A DNA stretch of 64,000 nt from Amycolatopsis xylanica. Its GTDB lineage: Bacteria > Actinomycetota > Actinomycetes > Mycobacteriales > Pseudonocardiaceae. Below are positions 42,601 through 49,389 of the stretch, piece by piece. Location of the stretch: contig NZ_FNON01000004.1 of the NCBI RefSeq assembly GCF_900107045.1, forward strand, positions 806,001-870,000, written 5' to 3'. The position numbers and the translations under genes are program-made. Position 1 is the stretch's first letter, and the number at the start of each line of letters is the position of its first letter. The notes under the pieces were generated by a model. The model ran no database searches and had not been told where the DNA came from. It was given only the letters and a program-made list of their open reading frames with translations.

Positions 42601-44041
42601 CGGTCGGTGCGCCGTTTTCGTCGTAGTCGAAGGCGATCTGGTTGCCGTGGCGGTCGGTGATCGCCGCGAGGGGAACGAGCCCGGCGTGCCCGGTGAAGGA
42701 CAGGGTCCGGCCCCGCTCCGGCTGGTCGATCGCGTACCCCTCGGCCGTCCGCCGCAACGGCCAGCGCGCGCCGAACTCGGCGAACACGGCCGACTCACCG
42801 ACGGGAGGCAGCGGGTACACCAGCCTGGCGCCGTCGGAATCGGCGAAGTAGACGGCGTCGTCCTCGATCTCGATCCGCTGGTCGAGCGTCGAGGACCAGG
42901 ACTGGCCGAAGAACCGGCCGACGCGGTACGACGAGTAGTGCGTGCGCTCGAAGTCGAGCGGCAGGGTGCCGATCAGCTCGATGTCGTACTGCTCCAGGTA
43001 CATCTGCCCGGTCGCCAGGTCGATCGGCTCACCCGAGCCCGGCGTGCACTCGGTATCCCGCGCGTCGGTCTTCGGGTTGTCCACGTTGTCCTTCATGGAC
43101 GGTGACTTGCCGTCGCCGCCCTTGGGCTTGCCGCTCGGTGACGTGCCGGGACCGTCCACCCCGTCGGGCCCGTGGGTGCCGTCCGGGACGTCACCGCCCT
43201 TGGGCTCGTGGACGTTCGGCGCGTCGGCCTTGGGACCCGCTTTGGCCGCGGAGGGTGTCGTGCCGCCCTTGCCGCCGGCCTTGCGGCCCAGTTTGGCGAG
43301 CTTCTCCATGATCTCGCCGAGCTTGTCGATGATCTTGCGCAGTTTCGGCGCCACGTTGCCGATGGTCTTAACCAGCTTGCGGATGAACTCCGAGACCTTG
43401 CTGATCGTCTTCGTGATCGCGGTCGTCGCCTGTACGGCGACCAGCGGAGTGGCGAAGCCGAGCGTGCAGGCCTCCTCCAGCGCCCAGCTGATCAGCTTGC
43501 CGACGAGTTCGGCGATCAGGTCGCGCACCAGCTCACGGACCGCGGCCACCACCGTGCCCATGATCATCACGCCGGTGGACACCCCGTCGGCGAGCGACGC
43601 GGCGCCGGCCAGCGCGTCGGACTGCTCCGCGACCGTGGCCCGGTACGCCTCGGCTGCCTCGCCGGTCCAGCCCGCGGTGCCGTTCTTGGCCTCGTTCAAG
43701 TAGTCCTGCGCCACCGCGGCGACCTCAGTGGACACGTTCGCCCAGGTGTCGGAGAAGGACTGGATCACCGGCGGATCACCCGCCAGCCAGTCGAGGGCCT
43801 CCTTCAGCGGCTGCACATGCTCGATCAGCCACGAAACGCCGTACTGCGCCAAGGTGCCGATCGGGTCGACGACCAGCGACAGCACCTCGAGGCCGACACC
43901 GACCGCGCCCAGCCCCGATTCGACCCAGCTGCCGTCCTTGACCCCGTTCGCGAGATCGACCGCCGACTCGGCGATGCCGATCCCGGTGACCCCTGTCGTC
44001 TGGGACTTCGCTTGCGCCACAAGCGGATTTCCGTCAGGCAT
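39665..44041 (-). CDS. RHS/YD-repeat polymorphic toxin with WXG-like N-terminus
   Basis: 1458 aa from ATG 44041 (GAAGGGGG upstream). Residues about 1-230 are helical and resemble the WXG100/LXG-type export region of type VII-dependent toxins (AKNGTAGWTGEAAEAYRATV). A Pro/Gly/Lys linker leads to DUF6531 (PIDLATGQMYLEQYDIELIG, about 330) and then to about 850 residues of YD repeats (YDHKGRCVR, YELNPAG-type units). The RHS core ends LRFPGQYHDDETGLDYNHHR and DPLGL. The last 108 residues after the final DPLGL are an unrecognised domain with CRCG and DDDC motifs, presumably the toxin tip. Contact-dependent competition is the likely role. Confidence 0.88.
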   Translation of the reverse strand: MPDGNPLVAQAKSQTTGVTGIGIAESAVDLANGVKDGSWVESGLGAVGVGLEVLSLVVDPIGTLAQYGVSWLIEHVQPLKEALDWLAGDPPVIQSFSDTWANVSTEVAAVAQDYLNEAKNGTAGWTGEAAEAYRATVAEQSDALAGAASLADGVSTGVMIMGTVVAAVRELVRDLIAELVGKLISWALEEACTLGFATPLVAVQATTAITKTISKVSEFIRKLVKTIGNVAPKLRKIIDKLGEIMEKLAKLGRKAGGKGGTTPSAAKAGPKADAPNVHEPKGGDVPDGTHGPDGVDGPGTSPSGKPKGGDGKSPSMKDNVDNPKTDARDTECTPGSGEPIDLATGQMYLEQYDIELIGTLPLDFERTHYSSYRVGRFFGQSWSSTLDQRIEIEDDAVYFADSDGARLVYPLPPVGESAVFAEFGARWPLRRTAEGYAIDQPERGRTLSFTGHAGLVPLAAITDRHGNQIAFDYDENGAPTAIRHSGGYHIGVETEDLLVRRMWLEGDEPITLMRYGYDEQRRLTEVVNSSGRAHRFRYDASGRIIRWEDRNGEWYSYQYDHKGRCVRTEGSGGAMAGSWSYDEENAVTVYTDSRGHAFTHHFNEFWQVVREIGPLGEETLQEWDRFDRLVSRTDPLGRRTTWERDESGNVVRITRPDHTQAMAEYNELGLPVVIVDPDGAVWRQSYDETGFLVSATDPLGATTTYERNERGQTIAITDPAGGTRRVERNAAGLAVAVVDAHGATTRYARDQFGRVSGIALPTGGVERFTWTVEGKMTSHTHPDGAVERWRYDGEGSPVEHVDVLGNVSRIETTHFDFPSSEVRPDGSRLAFEYDTEMNLVAVTNTQGEVWRYDYDPHGRLIAETDFAGRSTRYERDLAGEVTATVNGAGDRVEYLRNALGEIVERRSAGGTLATYEFDQRGRLVAAANANATVTFERDVLGRIVAETVNGRTVRTEYDLAGRRVSRTTPTGAVERWSFDVGRQPVSLRTAGRTMSFGHDVAEREVERLLDSGAIIAQSWDVCDRLTSQTVSSVASDVRRAQVVQRREYRYRADGEVLAIDDRVGGSRRFELDPAGRITAAQGNGWAERYAYDQSGNITAAAWPSQDTDAQGIRAYDGPRLRQAGNVHYRYDAQGRVVMKQRKRLSAKPDIWRYSWDVEDRMVGVVTPDGTVWRYLYDPLGRRIAKQRLDAAGAVAEQVDFCWAGEQLVEQTHSAGRAMTWSHHPETGEVLTQTERTRPSQQWVDEQFYSIVTDLVGTPTELIDAAGNLAWHKQSTVWGQALAELNQRASTPLRFPGQYHDDETGLDYNHHRYYEPETGRYLSADPLGLLPSPNPDAYVPNPLTWSDPLGLAANQSRRRKPCRCGEIRPDGRRIGIDDDCPNWRSPDENASAAAGEHKNANRTQEGATDMGQHGAAFTAAARALREEARTPGLLPEVKEALLAKAKKYDAKARAINHAV

Positions 44042-44124
44042 GGCAACCCCCTTCGCCACTGACCGACGCTAACGACGCCTACCCGGTTCCTCAACCAGCC
44101 CAGGTTGCGGCATTCGGCCCAGTA

Positions 44125-44209
44125 CCCCGAAAGCCACTTTCGTCAGGTCTGAAAGCCCGAAAGCCACTTTCGTCAGATCGCATCTGACGAAAGCCACTTT
44201 CGGGCTTTC
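44125..44209. repeat. Family C palindrome, copy 3, with inverted core
   Basis: A half module CCGAAAGCCACTTTCGTCAG (44127-44146) and a 28-nt left arm (44151-44178), loop CGC, right arm 44182-44209. Both ends of the right arm pair, but its middle reads AAGCCACTT where AAGTGGCTT is needed, the exact reverse complement. It lies between the DUF5130 gene and the RHS gene. Confidence 0.7.
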
Positions 44210-44227
44210 AAGAGCCCCGGGTGCGCG

Positions 44228-44261
44228 AAAGCCCCCTGCCAGTGCTGGCAGGGGGCTTTCG
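44228..44261. terminator. Terminator of the DUF5130 gene
   Basis: GAAAGCCCCCTGCCA (44228-44242) pairs perfectly with TGGCAGGGGGCTTTC (44247-44261) around GTGC. It lies 12 bases 3' of the DUF5130 stop on the minus strand. Confidence 0.85.
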
Positions 44262-44272
44262 ACGGGGAGGAC

Positions 44273-44755
44273 TCAGTGCTTGGGTGCCGGGCCCGCCTGG
44301 TCGGCGAGCATGCGCAGCGCGTTGACGAGACCGCCAACCAGGTCACCCTCCTTGAAGGACGCGACCATGCTCGCGGCGGCCAGCTTGGCGCCGCGGTCCG
44401 GCAGGCGCTGGAAGGCGATGCCGCCGGTGACGATCTCGATCAGGCGCTCGCCGGGCGACACGGCGATCAGCACCGCGTTGCCGGGGTTGTCGACCGAGTC
44501 GTGCAGCCGCTCGGCGGCTTGGCGGCTGTCCGAGCCCAGCTCACCGAGGTAGATGCTGAAGTCCAGGCCGGTCTCGCGGCTGGCGAAGGTCAGCGCCTCG
44601 TCGAGCCGCGCAAGCTGCTGCGGCGTGAAGGGGCCGGATGGAGTAGCCGGTTCGTACATCTTGGCTACGGAGCGCCGTCCGGTGGCCGTAATGGCAACGC
44701 CATAACCGGGTTCTTCAGTGTCCGCTGACTGGGACACGAGCTCACCAGTTGCCAC
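44273..44755 (-). CDS. DUF5130 (TPM-like) protein
   Basis: 160 aa from GTG 44755, with an excellent GGGAGG five bases upstream; a longer frame to 44893 runs antisense-like into the neighbour. The core resembles TPM domains: FTPQQLARLDEALTFASRET, then DFSIYLGELG, then PGNAVLIAVSPGERLIEIVTG. No signal peptide or membrane helix is seen. In mycobacteria the homologue (Rv2468c by position) lies next to pepN. The function is unknown. Confidence 0.85.
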   Translation of the reverse strand: MATGELVSQSADTEEPGYGVAITATGRRSVAKMYEPATPSGPFTPQQLARLDEALTFASRETGLDFSIYLGELGSDSRQAAERLHDSVDNPGNAVLIAVSPGERLIEIVTGGIAFQRLPDRGAKLAAASMVASFKEGDLVGGLVNALRMLADQAGPAPKH

Positions 44756-44984
44756 GTGCGCCTCCCTTGACGGCCGGAGTGTTCTCGGCGGCGGGTGCGG
44801 CCTGCGCGTGGTGGCCGACGCCTTCGGGGTTGGCGGTCCACCACAGCGGCGCGTAGTCCCACGGCTGCCCCGGCCGGTACCTGGGCGTGCCACCGTTCTT
44901 GGACCGCAGCGTCAGGGCGCCGAACAGGAAATAGATGGCAGCCGGGATCGCCACGAAGACCACGATCGTCTCGACAAGGTTCAC
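44742..44984 (-). CDS. Small conserved membrane protein
   Basis: 80 aa if begun at GTG 44984 (NLVETIVVFVAIPAAIYFLF); a frame to 45053 exists but lacks support. One transmembrane helix is followed by a cytoplasmic or external tail with PRYRPGQPWDYAPLWWTANP, a proline- and tryptophan-rich motif that looks conserved. It overlaps the DUF5130 start by 14 bases, indicating an operon. The position corresponds to mycobacterial Rv2468A. The function is unknown. Confidence 0.75.
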   Translation of the reverse strand: MNLVETIVVFVAIPAAIYFLFGALTLRSKNGGTPRYRPGQPWDYAPLWWTANPEGVGHHAQAAPAAENTPAVKGGARGNW

Positions 44985-45279
44985 GCGGGCAGCGTATCGG
45001 ATACCCGATCGGACCACCCGATCACGCCGCACTAGTGAGAACGAGTTCGTCAACCGCTCGACGCGTCAGACCGGCCGTCCGCCGCTTGCGCGCCCCGGAC
45101 TCCCACTTTGGGGCGAACATGTGCGCGCGAAAGGTTGCAACTCAACGTACAGGCGGCTGCACCCGTCGCTGTTGTCTTGTCGGCGCGGTGAAATCCTCGT
45201 AGCTTTTTCACCTGTACGGGCCTTGCGCCCCGCTCCCCATGCTCAATTTGGTAACGCACCGGTCTCAGGAGGACGCATC
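44985..45279. other. Gene-free divergent region upstream of the hexapeptide protein
   Basis: 295 bases between the small membrane protein (minus) and the hexapeptide protein (plus). No gene is supported. It contains a perfect 7-bp inverted repeat GGTGAAA (45187-45193) with TTTCACC (45206-45212), about 70 bases before the start of the hexapeptide gene, which may be an operator or a leader hairpin. Confidence 0.5.
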
Positions 45280-45558
45280 ATGCACAAGGTCCAGCCCCCC
45301 ACCCAGGCGACTTTTGACGACGTTCAGTCACTGCTCGAAGGGATTTTCGAGCCCGGAACACGCGTTACCGCTGGCACCAGGGTGACGCGCGGTACACGCG
45401 TCACCCGCGGTACCAGGGTCACGAACGGGACACGGGTCACCCGTGGCACGAGAGTGACCCGGGGTACCCGCGTCACGGCAGGCACGCGCGTCACCCGCGG
45501 CACCCGGGTCACCCGGGGCACGCGCGTGACGATGGGGACCCGCGTCACCGCTTCCTGA
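45280..45558 (+). CDS. GTRVTx hexapeptide-repeat protein
   Basis: 92 aa. ATG 45280 has AGGAGG eight bases upstream, the best ribosome-binding site in the region. A 25-residue leader (MHKVQPPTQATFDDVQSLLE, then GIFEP) precedes eleven tandem hexapeptides GTRVTx and a final Ser. The sixth residues are A,R,R,N,R,R,A,R,R,M,A: two Arg then a non-Arg, with period three, matching the 18-residue coil of left-handed beta-helices. Codons vary freely between repeats while Gly, Thr, Arg, Val and Thr do not. There is no signal peptide and no processing enzyme nearby. I do not recognise a family; possibilities are a beta-solenoid, a nucleic-acid or polyanion binder, or a RiPP-like precursor. Confidence 0.85.
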   Translation: MHKVQPPTQATFDDVQSLLEGIFEPGTRVTAGTRVTRGTRVTRGTRVTNGTRVTRGTRVTRGTRVTAGTRVTRGTRVTRGTRVTMGTRVTAS

Positions 45559-45581
45559 CTGAAAGAGCAGCAGACCGGCTC

Positions 45582-45611
45582 GCCCCGGCCACCTGGACAG
45601 GTGGCCGGGGC
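45582..45611. terminator. Bidirectional terminator after the hexapeptide gene
   Basis: GCCCCGGCCACCTG (45582-45595) pairs perfectly with CAGGTGGCCGGGGC (45598-45611). It lies between the convergent hexapeptide and HNH genes. Confidence 0.85.
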
Positions 45612-45629
45612 GCCGATATATCCGGGGGC

Positions 45630-46166
45630 CTAAGCCGCCGGCGCACCGAGATACGGCCGCCACAGCGGGTCCGCCTCGGTGGAATGTGCGAGCAGCCGCC
45701 AATGCGGCCCGTGCGGAGCACGCGGCACGACCCGCAACCGCCAGCCCAGCTCGGCCAGCGTGTGATCCGCCTTCTTGTGATTGCATCTCGCGCAGCAGGC
45801 GACGCAGTTCTGCCAGGTGTGGGGGCCACCCCGGCTGCGCGGCTGCACGTGATCGATCGTTTCCGCCCTTCCGCCGCAGTAAGCGCAGCGGTAGCGGTCC
45901 CGGTGCATGAGCCCCGCCCTGGTCAGCGGCACCTTCGCGCGGTAGGGAACCCGCACGTAGGTACTGAGCCTGATGACCGAAGGCACGGGGAGCGACACCG
46001 TCGCCGCGTGCAGGAGCGAACCGGCCGGGTCACCGTGAACGACCTCGGCCTTGCCACAGAGAACCAGCACCACGGCCCGCCGCAGCGGGAGCGCGGTCAG
46101 TGGTTCGAACGTGGCATTCAGTAGGAGCACCCTGCGCCGCCCCCACAAGGGAGCGCCGTTGGGCAT
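45630..46166 (-). CDS. HNH endonuclease domain protein
   Basis: 178 aa from ATG 46166 (MPNGAPLWGRRRVLLLNATF); a longer frame to 46319 is possible. The C-terminal half has the HNH zinc nuclease: RYRCAYCGGRAETIDHVQPR, then SRGGPHTWQNCVACCARCNH, with two C-x-x-C pairs and the central H. Close relatives are chromosomal actinobacterial proteins (Rv2469c by position) rather than homing or phage enzymes. The target is unknown. Confidence 0.88.
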   Translation of the reverse strand: MPNGAPLWGRRRVLLLNATFEPLTALPLRRAVVLVLCGKAEVVHGDPAGSLLHAATVSLPVPSVIRLSTYVRVPYRAKVPLTRAGLMHRDRYRCAYCGGRAETIDHVQPRSRGGPHTWQNCVACCARCNHKKADHTLAELGWRLRVVPRAPHGPHWRLLAHSTEADPLWRPYLGAPAA

Positions 46167-46507
46167 GGTTTCCCGCCCACGACGTTGTCCGGGCGGTCTG
46201 TTTGCACCCCCTGGCCGTGTTCCCGGCCCACTGCTGTGGGCACTCAGGACGACCTCCGGCGCTGGTCCGGCCATGGCTTGGCTCGGGGCGCCGAGGGGGA
46301 TGGGTTGTCGGTCTGGCACTCGACCACCTCCACCGGTACAGCCCTAGTCGACCACAGATCACACCCAAAGCGCACGTGTGTTAAAGGACGTGTCACCGCG
46401 CCGTACCTTGATCGACGCATGACGGACTCCGCCGAACGCGAATCGGGCCGAAGGCCGCTATCGTGGCGGCGGGCGCACTCTCGCCGTGAAATACACAGGA
46501 AAAGGAT
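46167..46507. other. Intergenic region between HNH and mscS
   Basis: 341 bases between divergent genes. I see no supported gene; the frames present lack ribosome-binding sites. It should hold the promoters of both flanking genes. The N-terminal extension of the HNH frame (to 46319) overlaps it. Confidence 0.5.
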
Positions 46508-47569
46508 TTGTTCTTCGTGACGCTCCTGCTCGCAGAAGCCCCGCCGTGCATCAAGGACCAGAGCACCTGGTGCGCGCAGGTCTACAACATCACGCACAAC
46601 GAATGGCTCGCCGGCTCCGCTGACTGGCTGTTGACGAAGCCGTTGCGGATCGTGTTCATCCTGCTCATCGCGTTCATCGCGCTGAAGCTCGTGCGCAGGC
46701 TGATCAACCGGCTCACCACGATCCCGAAGAGCAACGGCGGCAAGCTGCCCGCGTTACTACGCCCGCTCCGCGAGCGAGCGCCCGACGTGCTCGGGCCTGC
46801 CGTCATAGAGCGCAGGCGCCAGCGCGCGCAGACCATCGGCTCGGTGCTGAAGTCGTTGTCCACCTTCATCATCTACGGGCTCGCGTTCATCCTGATCGTG
46901 GGCGAGCTGGGCGTGAACCTGGGCCCGATAATCGCTTCCGCCGGTGTCGTCGGCGTCGCGATCGGTTTCGGCGCGCAGAACCTGGTGCGTGACTTCCTGT
47001 CCGGGATCTTCATGATGCTCGAGGACCAGTACGGCGTCGGCGACGTCGTGGACCTCGGCAGCGCCACCGGCACCGTCGAGGCGGTCGGCCTGCGGATCAC
47101 GACTTTGCGTGACGTCAAGGGCACCGTCTGGTACATGCGCAACGGCGAGGTGCTCCGGGTCGGCAACTCGAGCCAGGGCTTCGCGGTCGCCGTCGTCGAC
47201 CTGCCACTGGCGTACAACGTCGACCTGGAGCGCGCCACCGCCGTGCTCACCGAGGCCGCCGCCGCGGCCGCCGAGACCGAGACGGTCGCGGCCGATCTGC
47301 TGGAGCAGCCGGAGATCCTCGGTGTGGAAAGTGTCACACCGGAGGCGATCACCCTGCGCGTGACCGCGAAGGTCCGGCCGGGCCAGCAGTGGGCGGTGCA
47401 GCGCGCGCTGCGTGCCCGGATCATGGGCGCGCTGGAGGAAGCCGGTTTCGAACCGCCGATGGGCCGGTTCCCGAAGGCACCGGCCGTGATCGAGGCGCCT
47501 GTCGTGACAGCGCGCCCGTCGAACACCACCGGGCAGTCTGACGACCAGCAAAGCCAGGGACAAGGATGA
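46508..47569 (+). CDS. MscS-family mechanosensitive channel
   Basis: 353 aa from TTG 46508 (GGAAAAGGA upstream); GTG 46517 is an alternative. Two or three transmembrane helices precede the MscS pore signature GVVGVAIGFGAQNLVRDFLSG and the beta domain EDQYGVGDVVDLG. A cytoplasmic alpha/beta domain and an acidic, Gln-rich tail follow. It opens under membrane tension to release solutes. Absent from the mycobacterial version of this block. Just downstream a TnpB gene has inserted. Confidence 0.92.
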   Translation: MFFVTLLLAEAPPCIKDQSTWCAQVYNITHNEWLAGSADWLLTKPLRIVFILLIAFIALKLVRRLINRLTTIPKSNGGKLPALLRPLRERAPDVLGPAVIERRRQRAQTIGSVLKSLSTFIIYGLAFILIVGELGVNLGPIIASAGVVGVAIGFGAQNLVRDFLSGIFMMLEDQYGVGDVVDLGSATGTVEAVGLRITTLRDVKGTVWYMRNGEVLRVGNSSQGFAVAVVDLPLAYNVDLERATAVLTEAAAAAAETETVAADLLEQPEILGVESVTPEAITLRVTAKVRPGQQWAVQRALRARIMGALEEAGFEPPMGRFPKAPAVIEAPVVTARPSNTTGQSDDQQSQGQG

Positions 47570-49000
47570 TGGCGGGGGTTGTCGGTGATGGCCAGTATGG
47601 TCACGTCTTGTGAGCAAGGTGTTGCAGGCGTATCGGTTCGCACTTGATCCGGGCGTGGCGCAGGAGTCGGCGTTGCGGTCGCACTGTGGCGCGCAGCGTT
47701 TCGCTTTCAACTGGGGCTTGGCCCAGGTAACAGCGAACCTCGCCCAACGGAACGCGGAAGCCTCCTACGGGTTGGAGGGCGATTCCCAGACCGCGCCTAT
47801 GAGCTGGTCAGCCTACGACCTCCGCGAACGTTGGAACACTGTTAAAGCCGAGGTCGCGCCGTGGTGGCGGGAGAACTCCAAAGAAGCCTATGCCTCAGGA
47901 CTGGCGAACCTGGCCACGGCGTTGACGAACTGGAAGGATTCCCAGACGAGCAGGCGGAAAGGAGCTGGAGTCAGGTTTCCGCAGTTCAAGGGTAAGCGAG
48001 CGGTATTGTCGTGTCGTTTCACCACCGGCGCCTTCGGGTTGGTCGACCGAGACCGCAGACACGTGAAGCTGCCGCGGATCGGGGTTGTCCGTACCCACGA
48101 GTCCACCCGAAAGCTCGCCCGGCAAGTTGCACAGGGCAACGCCCGCATCCGTTCAGCTACGATCACCTTTCGTGCGGGACGTTGGTTCTGTTCGTTCTCC
48201 GTCGAGATCGCTCGCACTGACCCCCTACCTGCACGACCGGACACGGTCGTCGGGGTAGACCTCGGCATCAAATCTCTCGCAGTGCTCTCCACCGGCGAGC
48301 GAGTGTCCAACCCGAAACACCTCGAAATCGCGCAGCGCGAGCTACGTCGACTGCAACGGCAAGCCATGCGCCGCTGCGGCCCAGACAAACGCACCCAGCA
48401 GAAACCGTCACAGCGGTGGCGTCAGACCCAAGCCCGTATTGCGAAGCTCCACGTCCGGGTTGCCAACGCGCGCCGGGACGGACTGCATAAGCTCACCATT
48501 CGCCTGGTTCGGAGTTTTGGCACGGTGGTACTGGAGGATCTCAGTGTTTCCGGCATGCTCCGCAACCACAGGCTGGCCCGTCGCATTGCCGGAATCGGCA
48601 TGGCCGAGTTCCGGCGCCAAATGACCTACAAGACCGCTTGGTCTGGAGTGCGGCTGCACATCGCCGATCGGTGGTATCCCAGCTCCAAGACCTGTTCGGG
48701 CTGCGGCGTCGTGAAAGCCAAGCTGCGCCTATCCGAACGCATCTACACTTGCGAGAACTGCGGTCTTACCCTGGACCGTGACCTCAACGCCGCTCGCAAC
48801 CTCGCGGGTCTGGCCGAGTTGTCCTCCCCGAGTTGCGGGGCGACACGAAACGAGCCCGATGGAAACCCACATCAGACCCGGCTGGTTCGGGCAGCGGGTA
48901 TCGCCACGGGAAGACCCACACACGGTGTGGGCCAACGCCGACACGGCAACGCGTCGGCTCGGGACACACCTCAACGATTCCTGAACGGACAATGAACCCG
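47570..49000. mobile_element. Solitary TnpB element (IS605/IS1341-type)
   Basis: One tnpB gene without tnpA fills the space between mscS (stop 47567-47569) and glbO (start 49000). The exact ends cannot be fixed by eye. The left end should lie within 47570-47609 and the right end within the last part of tnpB or the four bases before glbO. The right end should also encode the 3' part of the omega-RNA. Confidence 0.6.
47610..48995 (+). CDS. tnpB: TnpB RNA-guided endonuclease
   Basis: 461 aa from GTG 47610. The OrfB N-terminal domain (LQAYRFALDPGVAQESALRS) is followed by a RuvC nuclease with Asp217 in VVGVDLGIKS, Glu309 in VVLEDLSV and Asp391 in LDRDLNAARN, and by a zinc finger with Cys362, 365, 381 and 384. 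All catalytic residues are intact, so it should be active as an omega-RNA-guided DNA nuclease. The final 50 residues are low in structure and probably encoded by the overlapping omega-RNA/right end. No TnpA partner is present in the window. Confidence 0.95.
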   Translation: MSKVLQAYRFALDPGVAQESALRSHCGAQRFAFNWGLAQVTANLAQRNAEASYGLEGDSQTAPMSWSAYDLRERWNTVKAEVAPWWRENSKEAYASGLANLATALTNWKDSQTSRRKGAGVRFPQFKGKRAVLSCRFTTGAFGLVDRDRRHVKLPRIGVVRTHESTRKLARQVAQGNARIRSATITFRAGRWFCSFSVEIARTDPLPARPDTVVGVDLGIKSLAVLSTGERVSNPKHLEIAQRELRRLQRQAMRRCGPDKRTQQKPSQRWRQTQARIAKLHVRVANARRDGLHKLTIRLVRSFGTVVLEDLSVSGMLRNHRLARRIAGIGMAEFRRQMTYKTAWSGVRLHIADRWYPSSKTCSGCGVVKAKLRLSERIYTCENCGLTLDRDLNAARNLAGLAELSSPSCGATRNEPDGNPHQTRLVRAAGIATGRPTHGVGQRRHGNASARDTPQRFLNGQ

Positions 49001-49389
49001 TGACCTCTCCCGGTGAAGTGAGCCTGTACGAAGCGATCGGCGGTGAGCCGACGTTCCGCGCGATCGTCGCGCGGTTCTACCAGGAGGTCGCGGCCGACGA
49101 GGTGCTGCGGCCGCTGTACCCCGAGGAGGACCTCGGCCCGGCCGAGGAGCGCTTCCGGCTGTTCCTCATGCAGTACTGGGGCGGCCCGCACACCTACTCC
49201 GACCAGCGCGGTCACCCTCGGCTGCGGATGCGGCACAACCCGTTCAAGATCGGCCCGATCGAGCGCGACGCGTGGCTGCGCTGCATCCGGATCGCCGTCG
49301 ACGAGGTCGGTGTCGAAGAGCCTTACCGGGCACAGCTATGGGCTTATCTGGAGATGGCGGCGCACAGCATGATGAACAGCTTCGTCTGA
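49000..49389 (+). CDS. glbO: Truncated hemoglobin, group II
   Basis: 129 aa HbO-type globin (2-over-2 fold) that binds O2 or NO near the membrane or handles oxidative stress. Recognisable segments: LYEAIGGEPTFRAIVARFYQ, then FRLFLMQYWGGPHTYSDQRG, then LRMRHNPFKIG and the G-helix ERDAWLRCI with the group II tryptophan. GTG 49000 is only four bases after tnpB, and no strong ribosome-binding site is visible, so its original leader may have been replaced by the insertion. Its stop overlaps the aglA start (TGATG). Confidence 0.93.
   Translation: MTSPGEVSLYEAIGGEPTFRAIVARFYQEVAADEVLRPLYPEEDLGPAEERFRLFLMQYWGGPHTYSDQRGHPRLRMRHNPFKIGPIERDAWLRCIRIAVDEVGVEEPYRAQLWAYLEMAAHSMMNSFV

Noticed and set aside
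45353..45555. Possible CRISPR-like array of 18-bp repeats
   Set aside because: The units are contiguous codons of the GTRVTx protein with no spacers and mostly third-position changes.
45280..45558. Classical RiPP cluster around the hexapeptide gene
   Set aside because: No modifying enzyme, protease or transporter is next to it; the neighbours are conserved housekeeping genes.
47570..47609. A TAM and exact left end for the TnpB element
   Set aside because: Several short motifs could serve; without an empty-site comparison none can be chosen.
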